A stretch of DNA of 64,000 nucleotides, taken from NCBI RefSeq assembly GCF_034347385.1, contig NZ_CP133777.1, positions 868,001 to 932,000 on the forward strand. The letters are read 5' to 3'. Made by a program: the position numbers and the translations under genes. The notes beneath the pieces were generated by a model. The model ran no database searches. It was not told where the DNA came from and saw nothing but the letters and a program-made list of their open reading frames with translations. Source of the stretch: Actimicrobium sp. CCC2.4. Lineage in GTDB: Bacteria; Pseudomonadota; Gammaproteobacteria; Burkholderiales; Burkholderiaceae_D. This document shows, in pieces, positions 27,143 to 35,185 of this stretch (positions are counted from its first letter, which is position 1; each line of letters begins with the position of its first letter).

Positions 27143-27825
27143 TGTTGCCCCCCTTTGGCGGTGATGCGCAGCACCCGGTTGCCTGCAAAAAAGGTCGCGG
27201 TGATTGGTATCTCGCTCGATTGCAGGCTGTTCGCCATCGCGGTGACGGCGTCTTCGAACGACCCGTTGATGCTGACGGCGGCCTCGATAGAGACATCCTG
27301 CGATAGTTCCCAGATTAGCTGCCAGCCGGCCGTCAGGGACCAGCGTGCAAGCGCGTTTTGCAGCGTCTTGTCGGCGGGTGTGGTGGTCCATGTCGTCATT
27401 GGAACAGCGGCTTGAAGTGGTTCGCCGGGCGGGCTTTCCGGATCCATGAATTGCTGTACGTCGGCACTGCGCAAGGACAGATTGAAGGCTGCGGGTGCTT
27501 CAATGCGCAGAAGCTCTCCGGTCACGCGCCACGAAAAATGGTAGTCCCTGGCTAACGCGTCCAGTACTTGCTGAGGGGGCAGGCTGACATTGCCGGTCAC
27601 CCGGCCATTGATCCCGGGAGCGATACTGAGTTGCAGGTGTTGTGACTTGGCGAACTGTTGCAGCAATTTGTGCAGGTTGCGGTTCTTTGCGTGGTATTCG
27701 AATTGGGGTTTGTACCAACGGATGTCAGCATCTGCCAGCGCCGCGCCGGATAGACCGAACCCGATTGCGGCAATGAGCGTCGCAGCGACTACGCGTGCGG
27801 TAAATAACGATAGCCAAAATTGCAT
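27139..27825 (-). CDS. pilL: PilL, secretin-associated TcpQ-domain protein
   Basis: A 228-residue protein. A signal peptide (VVAATLIAAIGFGLSGAALA, cut before DADIR) is followed by a secretin-and-TonB N-terminus-like module (LHKLLQQFAKSQHLQLSIAPGI, then RVTGNVSLPPQQVLDALARDY). The C-terminal TcpQ/PilL domain (TLQNALARWSLTAGWQLIWE, then SFEDAVTAMANSL) helps localise or stabilise the secretin in related systems. It is the first gene of the operon. GGGAA lies 6 bp before the ATG. The R64 genes pilI, J and K are not present upstream. Confidence 0.85.
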
Positions 27826-27908
27826 GACGATTCCCGGGAAGACGGTCTTGCGCTACCGCGATCGCGGGATACGTAATGACCAGCGTGTTAGGCAGAGTAA
27901 AAGATGAT

Positions 27909-27923
27909 GCAACTACTAGTTGC
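27909..27923. promoter_or_regulatory. 15-bp perfect palindrome upstream of the thin-pilus operon
   Basis: GCAACTA-C-TAGTTGC, fully symmetric, lies in the 310-bp region between pilL and the divergent diguanylate cyclase gene, about 11 bp downstream of the predicted pilus transcription start. It could be a repressor site or a leader hairpin. Confidence 0.5.
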
Positions 27924-27940
27924 TGACAGCTATTACTTTT

Positions 27941-27969
27941 AGTTTATTCTCGGGGTTTGAAAATTACAA
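27941..27969 (-). promoter_or_regulatory. Candidate promoter of the thin-pilus operon
   Basis: On the minus strand, -35 TTGTAA (27964-27969), a 17-bp spacer and -10 TAAACT (27941-27946), about 115 bp before the pilL start. The surrounding DNA is AT-rich relative to the genes. Spacing and sequence are close to the sigma-70 consensus. No other element was recognised in the region 27826-28135. Confidence 0.45.
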
Positions 27970-28135
27970 ACCTTTCCCAAGTGCGTTCCGGAAATGTTGA
28001 TGGTGTTGTGCTAAACGGAAACACTGTTCTCCAAAGTACGCCAAAAATTCCGGCACGTTGCGATCGTTACTCTTGGTGAGTGTCATCATGATCCCCGGGG
28101 TCAACTTACTTAACACTTCAGGAAAGACTCGCCCT

Positions 28136-29395
28136 ATGCCTGCTTGCTCCAGCCCGACCGTCTTGATTTACTTGTTCCATCCAAACGCTTTGCTGGCCAG
28201 AGATACGGCGTTGCAGATGGCACAGATTGGTTATCCGTTGACGGTCTTTGCCACGCTGGCCGAGTTGGTCGCTGCGACCGGGCGCCAGGCGCCGGCAATC
28301 GTGCTGGTCGATCTGGGCAAGGTGTCCGTCAACGCCGCGCTGCAGCAGGAGCTATTGCGTCTGCGTCAGCTCGGTAACTTCGGGTTGATATTGCTGTCCT
28401 CGCGCGGTAATTTCGAGGCGCGACTCAATGCCGTACAGGCAGGTGCTGATGCCTATTTCATCCGTCCGGTTGACCTGCTCATGCTGGGAAAGAAAATTGA
28501 AGCCCTGGTCCGGCATCGCGAACTGCCACCGTATCGGGTCATGCAGGTCAGTGAGGATGACCGTCATGCAGAGATATTGCGGCAGACCGGCATGGATGTT
28601 GTTTGTACTCACAAACCGGCGGAGTTGTTCAATCTGCTGGGTGCTTACCAACCGGAACTCATCGTGATCGCTGCTGAGCTGCAGGATTGCAGCGGCATCG
28701 ATCTGATCCGCCTGATCCGCCAGAACGTCGCTTATCTGGATATTCCGGTCATCTGTATCGGTGGCCAGTCCGGTGACACGATGCATGTGCCGGCACTGAT
28801 TGCCGGCGCCGATGATTATCTTGCCGCGACGATCGATGCCACGCATCTGGTTGCGACGGTCGCGGGAAGGGCCGAGCGCTACCGGGCGCTGCGCGGATTG
28901 ATCATGCGCGATAGCCTGACCGGCTTGTACAACCACGCGGCGATCAAGGAATACCTGGTGCGCGAAATGTCACTGATTGAACGGCATGCGGCACCGTTGT
29001 CGATGGCCATGGTGGACCTGGATTTTTTCAAGAAGGTCAACGATACCTACGGCCATCCGGCCGGCGATCAGGTCATCCGTTCGCTGGCGCGTCTGTTACA
29101 GCAACGCTTGCGGCGTGGCGATATCATCGGGCGCTATGGCGGCGAGGAGTTTGTCATCGTCATGCCTGCGACGACCCGCGATGCAGCGGTTGCGGTACTG
29201 GCCGATATTGGCGTGGCCTTTGCGCAGATCCGGCAAAGCGCCGATGGAGCCGAGTTCAATTCGACGTTTTCTGCCGGTGTGGCCGAGGCGGGCGGTCATG
29301 CCGATGCCGGTTCGCTGCTACGCAGTGCTGACGCGGCGCTGTATCAGGCCAAGCATGCCGGACGTAATTGCGTGGTGGCGGCGAGTCCTTCCTGA
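28136..29395 (+). CDS. Diguanylate cyclase with two degenerate receiver domains
   Basis: A 419-residue protein: two receiver-like (REC) domains (about 5-130 and 135-250) and a C-terminal GGDEF domain (about 255-419) with an intact GGEEF active site and an RxxD (RRGD) inhibitory site five residues before it. It should make cyclic di-GMP. The first REC keeps an Asp (IVLVDLGK) but lacks the acidic pair and has Arg for the conserved Lys. The second has AAEL where the phospho-Asp should be. Phosphorylation control is therefore doubtful. It diverges from the thin-pilus operon, suggesting a regulatory link. ATG 28136 has AGGAAAG upstream; ATG 28088 is an alternative. Confidence 0.88.
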   Translation: MPACSSPTVLIYLFHPNALLARDTALQMAQIGYPLTVFATLAELVAATGRQAPAIVLVDLGKVSVNAALQQELLRLRQLGNFGLILLSSRGNFEARLNAVQAGADAYFIRPVDLLMLGKKIEALVRHRELPPYRVMQVSEDDRHAEILRQTGMDVVCTHKPAELFNLLGAYQPELIVIAAELQDCSGIDLIRLIRQNVAYLDIPVICIGGQSGDTMHVPALIAGADDYLAATIDATHLVATVAGRAERYRALRGLIMRDSLTGLYNHAAIKEYLVREMSLIERHAAPLSMAMVDLDFFKKVNDTYGHPAGDQVIRSLARLLQQRLRRGDIIGRYGGEEFVIVMPATTRDAAVAVLADIGVAFAQIRQSADGAEFNSTFSAGVAEAGGHADAGSLLRSADAALYQAKHAGRNCVVAASPS

Positions 29396-29470
29396 GCAGG
29401 GCTGTTACCCTGTCGACTTGACGCGATGTATGCGCGTTTTATCCACGCTTGACGAGAAGTGAGTTTCCGC

Positions 29471-30199
29471 ATGACCCAGCTATCCGTGAACATCAACAAG
29501 ATCGCCCTGCTGCGCAATTCGCGTGGCCGCAATTATCCGGATGTATGTGCGTTTGCCGAGCGCTTCCTGCAACTCGGTGCCGACGGCATCACGCTGCATC
29601 CGCGGCCCGATCAGCGCCATGCCCGCTACACGGATGTCGCCGAATTGCAAGCCGTGACATCGGCGCACGGCAAGGAGCTCAATGTCGAAGGCTATCCCAC
29701 TGCAGAGTTCATCGAGGTCGTGCGACGTGCACGCCCGGCGCAGTGCACGCTGGTGCCGGATAGTCCGGACCAGCTCACTTCCGACCATGGCTGGGATCTG
29801 GTGCGGGACGCCGGCATGCTGCGTCCGGTGATTGCTGCACTGAACGACGACGGTATCCGTGTCAGCCTGTTTGTCGATGTGAATAATCCGTTGCTGCCGC
29901 TGGCCCGTGAGCTGGGGGCGCAGCGGGTAGAGCTTTATACCGAGCCGTATGCAGAAACGTTCGGTAGCGCCCGGTCGGCACCGGTGCTTGAGCAATTCCG
30001 GGTCGCTGCGGCGCTCGCCGGACAAGCCGGGCTGGGTGTGAATGCCGGGCATGACTTAAATCTTGAAAATCTGGCTGACTTCCTGACCATTCCCGATATT
30101 CTCGAAGTATCGATCGGGCATGCGCTGATCGTTGAATGCCTCGAACTCGGCATGCCTGCCGTGCTGGCGCGTTATGTCGCGCTGGTCGCGGGTCGCTGA
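29471..30199 (+). CDS. pdxJ: Pyridoxine 5'-phosphate synthase
   Basis: A 242-residue PdxJ that condenses 1-deoxyxylulose 5-phosphate with aminoacetone phosphate in vitamin B6 synthesis. TIM-barrel family motifs are present: LSVNINKIALLRNSRG at the start, DGITLHPRPDQRH near residue 36, LNVEGYPT, CTLVPDSPDQLTSDHGWDL, ELYTEPYA and LGVNAGHDLNLENL. ATG 29471 is chosen over a GTG four codons upstream; purine-rich GAGAAGTGAG precedes it. In many relatives pdxJ follows recO and precedes acpS; here it stands beside the GGDEF gene. Confidence 0.95.
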   Translation: MTQLSVNINKIALLRNSRGRNYPDVCAFAERFLQLGADGITLHPRPDQRHARYTDVAELQAVTSAHGKELNVEGYPTAEFIEVVRRARPAQCTLVPDSPDQLTSDHGWDLVRDAGMLRPVIAALNDDGIRVSLFVDVNNPLLPLARELGAQRVELYTEPYAETFGSARSAPVLEQFRVAAALAGQAGLGVNAGHDLNLENLADFLTIPDILEVSIGHALIVECLELGMPAVLARYVALVAGR

Positions 30200-30213
30200 G
30201 GGCTGGTCACTTG

Positions 30214-30894
30214 CTATCGCAGCGTGCCAGCCGGATTGCGGCGAAGGAAGTCCTGGCGTGACAGCGTTGCCGATGCCCTGGACAGTGGCAGCGGGTCGCC
30301 TATCGGGACCGTCACGTAGGGTGAAATGCTGCCGGTGACGGAGTCTTCCATCTGATTTTTGTTTGCTACTTTCGGCTCGTGATCAAATTCTATCAGGCTG
30401 TTCGGATCGGTCGCGCTGCGGCGACGTGTTTCACTGCGTCGTCGAGGTGTCGGCAATACCGGTTTTTTTATATTGACGCTGAATGGTTTGCGGCGGTGTG
30501 TCGCAGGCCCCGGAAGATCGTCGCTGGCATACAGATGCATGAACCGGAGCTGGTTGCTTTGCCCCTGCGAGCGAGGTTCGACCGGTGCCGATGCAGCAAG
30601 TGCCAGTACGGGCATTCCTGGTCTATTAGGGTTGCGCTCCGCGACGTGTTGGACTGGTGCAAGGATGCGCTGATCTTGGGTCTGGTTTCTGATCGACATC
30701 TGCGCCAGCAGGAACGATTTCATGGACGATCCATCGTTCATGCGCAGACCAGGCTGGCGCTCGCCAGGTGCCGCCAGGGGCCTCACACGCGAGAGCGGGT
30801 CAGATCTCGACGCGGCCTGGGCGGTATCGAGTAGCATTCTGTCTGAAACAGGCACAGGCGAAGTCAGGACGGAGCGAACGGCAGAAATTCTCAT
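30214..30894 (-). CDS. Hypothetical protein, 226 residues
   Basis: I do not recognise this reading frame. It is rich in Arg, Ser and Pro (LPTPRRRSETRRRSA), low in hydrophobic runs, with no signal peptide, membrane segment or known motif, so it would be mostly disordered. The ribosome site before ATG 30894 is weak; an in-frame GTG lies four codons upstream. It is kept because no better explanation covers these 680 bp and codon use is not unlike its neighbours. It could be a spurious frame or a lineage-specific gene. Confidence 0.42.
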   Translation of the reverse strand: MRISAVRSVLTSPVPVSDRMLLDTAQAASRSDPLSRVRPLAAPGERQPGLRMNDGSSMKSFLLAQMSIRNQTQDQRILAPVQHVAERNPNRPGMPVLALAASAPVEPRSQGQSNQLRFMHLYASDDLPGPATHRRKPFSVNIKKPVLPTPRRRSETRRRSATDPNSLIEFDHEPKVANKNQMEDSVTGSISPYVTVPIGDPLPLSRASATLSRQDFLRRNPAGTLR

Positions 30895-30999
30895 GGCAAT
30901 CTTCACTGAAAGTGGTCGCGGCTTGCACGATACGAGCCGTTTGGTCCGGTTCAGTGGTGTCAGTCAGCAAGCGGGTTCCGTCTATCACGCATCAACAAG

Positions 31000-31042
31000 A
31001 AAAATAAAAAACCCGCACCGACACTTGCGTGCCGGTGCGGGT
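31000..31042 (-). terminator. Rho-independent terminator of the DUF4148-like gene
   Basis: A perfect 10-bp stem, ACCCGCACCG / CGGTGCGGGT, with a 12-base loop. The A-rich run at 31000-31010 reads as a T-tract on the minus strand. It is 44 bp after the stop codon of the minus-strand gene. Confidence 0.85.
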
Positions 31043-31085
31043 TTGTTTTGCGGCGTCACCACCTGCGTGGTGACGGCCCGGAAGC

Positions 31086-31538
31086 TTACTTGGCTGTCGC
31101 GTCGCCGGCAGGCTTGACGGCTTTCTTGACGACGGGAGCTGGTAGCGCGCCAATATTGCCATCGTTGAGCTCGCCCGCCTTGTTGGCCGCCTTGGCTTCA
31201 GCTTTGACTTCTGCCCGGCTTTTCCCGCCTGCCGGGACCGCACTTTTCGGCACGGGTGCCATCGGTGTAACGTTTCCACCTTTCAATTCACCTGCCTTGT
31301 TGGCGGCTTTGGTTTCGGCTTTGACATTAGCACGCACTTTCGTACCCGCGACGTCCGCGGCAGGATTGGTAACGCCGACGTTGCCACCGGTGTTCAATTC
31401 GCCCGCCTTGTTGGCGGCTTTGGTTTCTGCTTTTACTTCAGCCCGTGTCTTGCTGCCATCCATCGGTGCTGCAGTTTGCGCATGGGCCGAGAGGGCGATG
31501 CCTTGAACGAGAGCGAGCAGCAGAAGTGTTTTTTTCAT
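31086..31538 (-). CDS. Secreted repeat protein, DUF4148-like
   Basis: A 150-residue protein with a clear signal peptide (MKKTLLLLALVQGIALSAHAQ). The mature part consists of three copies of a ~37-residue unit with the core RAEVKAETKAANKAGEL followed by a Gly/Asn segment (GGNVG, GGNVT, DGNIG), joined by Pro/Ala linkers. The TRAEV-K/R-AE pattern recalls the Burkholderiales DUF4148 family of small periplasmic proteins of unknown function. ATG 31538 has TGGAGA upstream. It shares the repeat core with the gene at 32564-32860. Confidence 0.8.
   Translation of the reverse strand: MKKTLLLLALVQGIALSAHAQTAAPMDGSKTRAEVKAETKAANKAGELNTGGNVGVTNPAADVAGTKVRANVKAETKAANKAGELKGGNVTPMAPVPKSAVPAGGKSRAEVKAEAKAANKAGELNDGNIGALPAPVVKKAVKPAGDATAK
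31165..31450 (-). repeat. Three ~57-bp repeats in the DUF4148-like gene
   Basis: Copies begin near 31165, 31282 and 31393 and encode the Ala/Lys/Glu-rich repeat core. The spacings of 117 and 111 bp reflect linkers of different length. Confidence 0.75.
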
Positions 31539-31762
31539 TTTGATTCTCCAGGTGGGAACAGACAAGTGACAAACAATAAGGGAATCGCCCAATTGGCTTC
31601 TGGCCTGCAGTTATCTGCCTAAGTTCAGGGGCCGAAAAGTCTGTCGGGTTTAGCAAGGCCGGCACCCGATAGCGTTCAATTGGTGCATTCCAAACGCACC
31701 ATGCTGGCATCCGTTGACCGTGCATGACCCGCTGATGGCAAAGCTGGCTGAAATCTCTCTTG

Positions 31763-31784
31763 CTATGTTCGCTGGTTAACATAG
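31763..31784. promoter_or_regulatory. Inverted repeat upstream of rnpB
   Basis: Perfect 7-bp arms, CTATGTT and AACATAG, around 8 bases, ending directly against a TTGACA hexamer at 31785-31790. No well-spaced -10 follows that hexamer. It lies between the minus-strand repeat-protein gene and rnpB; nothing else was recognised in 31539-31834. Confidence 0.35.
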
Positions 31785-31834
31785 TTGACAAAAGCGAGAT
31801 CGCCATTGCATTTCGAGAAACCGCAACAACCAGA

Positions 31835-31840
31835 TACAAT
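31835..31840 (+). promoter_or_regulatory. Probable -10 element of rnpB
   Basis: TACAAT lies 7 bp before the predicted 5' end of the RNase P RNA. The best -35 at a suitable distance is the weak TTTCGA at 31811-31816, 18 bp upstream. Confidence 0.5.
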
Positions 31841-31847
31841 GCGCCCC

Positions 31848-32180
31848 GAAGCAAGCCAGACAGTCGCTGGTCGGCGTCGCGATTTCGGTCGCGACAAAGA
31901 CGGGAGGAAGGTCCGGACTCCATAGAGTAGGGTGACGGTTAATGGCCGTCCGCCGTGAGGCGAGGAATAGGGCCACAGAGACGAGCGTATTTAGTTACGG
32001 TGAAACGCGGTAACCTCCACCCGGAGCAATTTCAAATAGGCACGCGTTGATGTGACTCGCGGAGCGTGCGGGTAGAAAGCTTGAGCCGTGGAGTAATTCA
32101 CGGCCTAGAGGAATGGCTGTCATAACGAACGGGCTTGCCCGCGAGTCGTAACAGAATCCGGCCTATCGGCTTGCTTCATT
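31848..32180 (+). ncRNA. rnpB: RNase P RNA (class A)
   Basis: The catalytic RNA that trims the 5' ends of tRNA precursors. The P1 stem is formed by GAAGCAAGCC at 31848 and GGCTTGCTTC ending near 32178. The conserved cores are visible: GAGGAAGGTCCGGACTCCAT near 31900, GGTAACCTCCACCCGGAGCA near 32009, CAAATAGG, GGCCTAGAGGAATGGCTGTC near 32102, and ACAGAATCCGGCCTATCGGC near the 3' end. At ~333 nt it is shorter than E. coli M1 RNA (377 nt). The P12 arm seems to be cut to a 4-bp stem, CGTA-TTTAGT-TACG, at 31986-31999. A short T run follows the 3' end. Confidence 0.96.
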
Positions 32181-32344
32181 TTTTCTGTCATCACTTTGCT
32201 AGAACGATTCCTGGCAACGTCTTGCCGTCGCCACACAAGCGTTGTTGAGGTAGGCGATTTTCGGGTATGTACGCTGCCGCACGGCAGGACGCCGAAGGTT
32301 CACGTATCTTCGGGTCACTAATTCAATCCCCGAAAGAGCCAACA

Positions 32345-32497
32345 ATGAACATCAACCTCACGCTCGCCCCCCTGGTGTCACTGATCGCCGGGATCCTGAT
32401 CCTGGTCATGCCAAGGCTGCTGAACTACATCGTCGCGATCTATTTGATTCTGATCGGACTGATCGGCTTGTTTGGTACCGGACGATTTCTTCACTAA
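32345..32497 (+). CDS. DUF3096 mini membrane protein
   Basis: A 50-residue, almost entirely hydrophobic protein with two transmembrane segments (APLVSLIAGILILVMP and LLNYIVAIYLILIGLIGLFG), which is the complete DUF3096 family pattern. Function unknown. ATG 32345 is preferred because the family starts there and a purine-rich CGAAAGAG precedes it; 26 extra upstream codons look non-coding. It follows rnpB by ~165 bp, in which nothing was recognised, and ends at a bidirectional terminator. Confidence 0.85.
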   Translation: MNINLTLAPLVSLIAGILILVMPRLLNYIVAIYLILIGLIGLFGTGRFLH

Positions 32498-32510
32498 ATT
32501 TCAGCCACAT

Positions 32511-32541
32511 AAAAAAACGCCACTTTTCAGTGGCGTTTTTT
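32511..32541. terminator. Bidirectional rho-independent terminator
   Basis: A perfect 9-bp stem, AACGCCACT / AGTGGCGTT, with a TTTC loop, flanked by an A-tract on the left and a T-tract on the right. It can end both the DUF3096 transcript and the convergent repeat-protein transcript. Confidence 0.9.
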
Positions 32542-32563
32542 ATTGGCGCTGCGGTGATTTCAA

Positions 32564-32860
32564 TCAGCCACCGATGTCGTTGTGGCCAACGGCGCGATGG
32601 TTGCGAACTGATTCGATCGCTTCCTTGCGCACGGCAAGACGGGTGCGTGTGCTAGTGGCAGCAGGTTGCTCGAAAGCGCCGATATCGCCATGGGCGAGTG
32701 CAATCTGGTCGCGGTTACGCATCGTTTCAGCGCGGACGTCTGCCCGGGTGCGGGTCGACTGGAAGTTATCCATTTCGGTGAACGGCATCAGGTCACCGGC
32801 AAAGACGGATCCTGCGGCAGCGAAGACGGCAACGGCGGCGATTAATTTTTTGACATTCAT
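32564..32860 (-). CDS. Small secreted DUF4148-like protein
   Basis: A 98-residue protein with a signal peptide (MNVKKLIAAVAVFAAAGSVFAGD). The mature part has two related units, RTRADVRAET...HGDIG and RTRLAVRKEA...HNDIG. The TRAxVRAE core and Gly-Ile-Gly-type end match the units of the protein at 31086-31538. Both genes also have a similar leader, with ACCTGGAGAA before the ATG. Function unknown. Confidence 0.8.
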   Translation of the reverse strand: MNVKKLIAAVAVFAAAGSVFAGDLMPFTEMDNFQSTRTRADVRAETMRNRDQIALAHGDIGAFEQPAATSTRTRLAVRKEAIESVRNHRAVGHNDIGG

Positions 32861-33381
32861 GGTGTTTCTCCAGGTGAGTTAGCTAGTTATTTTGCAGATG
32901 ATTATTTGCCTTGCGCTTCCGGGTGAGGCTATTGCCTGCACCTTGCGCCTCGGTGAGTCGCATCCAGTGGCGCTCTGTGCTCATCGATGGAACAGAGTTT
33001 ATACATTGCTGTATCCGCAAAAAAGCCGATTAATCGCAACTCACTGTTGCTGATAATGGAATGGTAGATGCGCTAGCTCTGGTTACTTGAATTTCTATAG
33101 CAACCGGTTTTCGCAAACAGATACTGAAATTCTATTTTTTTATTAAATTCCACGCAAGAACCTGTCGGCCGGCGATCCGGATGTCGCGTCGTTGGCCTCC
33201 TCTGAAATTTCTTTTGTAACCGTTGCTATTGAAATCTACCGGAAACAGCTCAGGCGCAACCTTCACTATCACTCATAAGTCCTTCATTTTGAAGGTTTAA
33301 CTATTTGAGTATTGCATCAAGCAAACTCGCTAAGTCGTTGACTTCATTGGAAAAAATATTGTTTTTTGAATTCGTAATTAC
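32861..33381. other. AT-rich intergenic region before the division cluster
   Basis: These ~520 bp are clearly richer in A and T than the rest of the window. I see no convincing reading frame, RNA gene or repeat. The region must hold the promoter of the minus-strand repeat-protein gene. Its right end leads into the mraZ promoter. Confidence 0.5.
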
Positions 33382-33442
33382 TTGACCGAAAATTCAGCAT
33401 CCTCTAAAGTGGAGTTCAGTGTGAAAAAGTGCAGTTTTGTGG
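33382..33442 (+). promoter_or_regulatory. Division-cluster promoter with MraZ-type repeat operator
   Basis: -35 TTGACC (33382-33387), a 17-bp spacer and -10 TAAAGT (33405-33410). Four pentamers begin at 33408, 33418, 33428 and 33438: AGTGG, AGTGT, AGTGC and TGTGG, exactly 10 bp apart. MraZ binds such 10-bp-spaced GTGG-type repeats ahead of its own operon in other bacteria. Placement over and just after the -10 suggests autorepression. The first codon of mraZ is 75 bp downstream. Confidence 0.7.
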
Positions 33443-33516
33443 GATAAAACCAAGATGTCTTAACTTTCTTTTTCGCAATAAACAGCAAAGAAATCCGACT
33501 CCAAGGGGAATCCACG

Positions 33517-33945
33517 GTGTTTCAAGGGGCGTCAGCACTAAATCTCGATGCGAAAGGGCGGATGTCTATCCCCGCCCGGCATCGCGACGCGCTGGCCGTG
33601 CAGTGCGAGGGTCACATCACGCTGACCAAGCATCCCCATGGCTGCCTGTTGTTCTTTCCCCGTCCCGTGTGGGAGTCCCACCGCGAGCAGATCGCTGCCT
33701 GGCCGATGTCGGCGCGCGCGTGGCAACGTATTTTTCTGGGGAATGCATGCGATGTCGACATGGATTCCACCGGACGCATCCTGATTGCGCCGGAATTGCG
33801 TGCCGCAGTCGGTCTGTCGCGCGATGTGATGCTGCTTGGTATGGGTAGTCATTTCGAAATATGGGATGCGGCCAAGCTGGCCGAGAGCGAAACCGCGGCA
33901 ATTGCCACCGGCATGCCTGATGTATTGAGTAACTTTTCTTTCTGA
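33517..33945 (+). CDS. mraZ: Transcriptional regulator MraZ
   Basis: A 142-residue AbrB/SpoVT-like DNA-binding protein that represses the division/cell-wall cluster. It has two copies of the MraZ module ([17 protein letters not shown] near residue 8, and the second with [17 protein letters not shown] near residue 80). GTG start with AAGGGG 8 bp upstream; no better start exists. The operator-like repeats lie just upstream. It is followed by rsmH after 5 bp. Confidence 0.96.
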   Translation: MFQGASALNLDAKGRMSIPARHRDALAVQCEGHITLTKHPHGCLLFFPRPVWESHREQIAAWPMSARAWQRIFLGNACDVDMDSTGRILIAPELRAAVGLSRDVMLLGMGSHFEIWDAAKLAESETAAIATGMPDVLSNFSF

Positions 33946-33950
33946 GCCCC

Positions 33951-34916
33951 GTGAATACTTCATCCGTGGCACCTGAGTTTCTGCACCGTACCGTCCTGCT
34001 GGAAGAAGCCGTTGACGCACTTGCGCTGCAAGGCGCGCGTACCGATGGCATTTACCTTGACGGTACCTTCGGCCGTGGCGGTCACAGCCGTCGCATTCTG
34101 TCTGCGCTGGGTGCAGGCGGACGCCTGATTGCCTTTGACAAGGATCCGCAAGCCATTGCCTGCGCCGGCGAGATCGCCGATCCCCGCTTTGATATCGTTC
34201 ACGACAGCTTCGCCACGCTCGACCTTGCCTTGTCCGCGCGCGGCATCGGGCTTGTCGATGGCGTCCTGCTGGACCTTGGCATTTCGTCACCGCAAGTCGA
34301 TGACGCGGCGCGGGGGTTCAGTTTTCGCGCCGATGGTCCGCTCGACATGCGCATGGATACCACCCGCGGCTTGTCTGCGGCCGAATGGATTGCCACCGAA
34401 ACCGAACAAAACATCGAGAAAGTGATACGCAATTATGGGGAAGAACGGTTTGCTTTTCAGATTGCAAAGGCGATTGCTGCTAGCCGGACAATCGAGCCAA
34501 TTTCAAGCACACGACAGCTTGCCCAGATCGTGGCACGCACCGTCAAAACCCGCGAAAAAGGCAAGGACCCGGCTACTCGCACCTTTCAGGCTATCCGGAT
34601 TTACATCAATCAGGAACTTGAAGAACTCGAAATAGGCTTGCAGCAAGCCTATGCGCGACTGGCACCGCACGGCCGGCTGGTCGTGATCAGCTTCCATTCG
34701 CTGGAAGACCGTATCGTCAAACGCTTCATGGCATCGAAAGCGCATGTCGAGCAACCGGACCGGCGCCTGCCGATCCGCGCAGTCGACCTGCCGCAGCCCG
34801 AAATGATCCTGATTTCGAAGGCCAAGCCGTCCACCGGCGAGGTCGCCGGCAACCCGCGCTCGCGCTCGGCGGTGATGCGTGTCGCCCAACGTCTGCCGGT
34901 AGCGGGGGCACCATGA
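33951..34916 (+). CDS. rsmH: 16S rRNA (cytosine-1402-N4) methyltransferase
   Basis: A 321-residue SAM-dependent methyltransferase (formerly MraW) that modifies C1402 of 16S rRNA in the decoding centre. Visible motifs: [13 protein letters not shown] at the start, the SAM-binding [16 protein letters not shown] near residue 34, [28 protein letters not shown] and, at the end, [17 protein letters not shown] with [13 protein letters not shown] start. The stop overlaps the ftsL start by 4 bp. Confidence 0.96.
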   Translation: MNTSSVAPEFLHRTVLLEEAVDALALQGARTDGIYLDGTFGRGGHSRRILSALGAGGRLIAFDKDPQAIACAGEIADPRFDIVHDSFATLDLALSARGIGLVDGVLLDLGISSPQVDDAARGFSFRADGPLDMRMDTTRGLSAAEWIATETEQNIEKVIRNYGEERFAFQIAKAIAASRTIEPISSTRQLAQIVARTVKTREKGKDPATRTFQAIRIYINQELEELEIGLQQAYARLAPHGRLVVISFHSLEDRIVKRFMASKAHVEQPDRRLPIRAVDLPQPEMILISKAKPSTGEVAGNPRSRSAVMRVAQRLPVAGAP

Positions 34917-35185
34917 CCGGCCGCGTGAGTGTGGTCCTGACCATCCTGCTGGTGCTGTGCGCGCTATTGCTGGTGAATGCCCAATATCAGGCGCGGCGGC
35001 TGTTCATCGAACTCGAACGCGCCCAGTCACTGGCGCGCCAGCTCGATATCGAGTGGTCGCAATTGCAGCTGGACCAGTCCACGCTCGGCAAGCATGTCCG
35101 CATCGAAGCGAGTGCCCGTCGTGACCTGAACATGGTGGCGCTGACGCCGGCGCGCATCCAGTACCTGACCACGGACGCCAAATGA
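34913..35185 (+). CDS. ftsL: Cell division protein FtsL
   Basis: A 90-residue bitopic membrane protein: a very short cytoplasmic end, one transmembrane helix near residues 5-22 ([18 protein letters not shown]) and a periplasmic coiled coil ([20 protein letters not shown]). It forms the FtsQLB complex that activates septal wall synthesis. Sequence conservation of FtsL is low; position between rsmH and ftsI with 4-bp overlaps on both sides confirms it. Confidence 0.93.
   Translation: MTGRVSVVLTILLVLCALLLVNAQYQARRLFIELERAQSLARQLDIEWSQLQLDQSTLGKHVRIEASARRDLNMVALTPARIQYLTTDAK

Noticed and set aside
31165-31450. Regularly spaced repeats suggesting a CRISPR array
   Set aside because: The three units are inside a coding frame, vary in spacing and sequence, and encode a protein repeat.
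31785-31790. TTGACA as the -35 element of rnpB
   Set aside because: It is 44 bp from the TACAAT that precedes the RNA 5' end, and no suitable -10 lies 16-18 bp after it.
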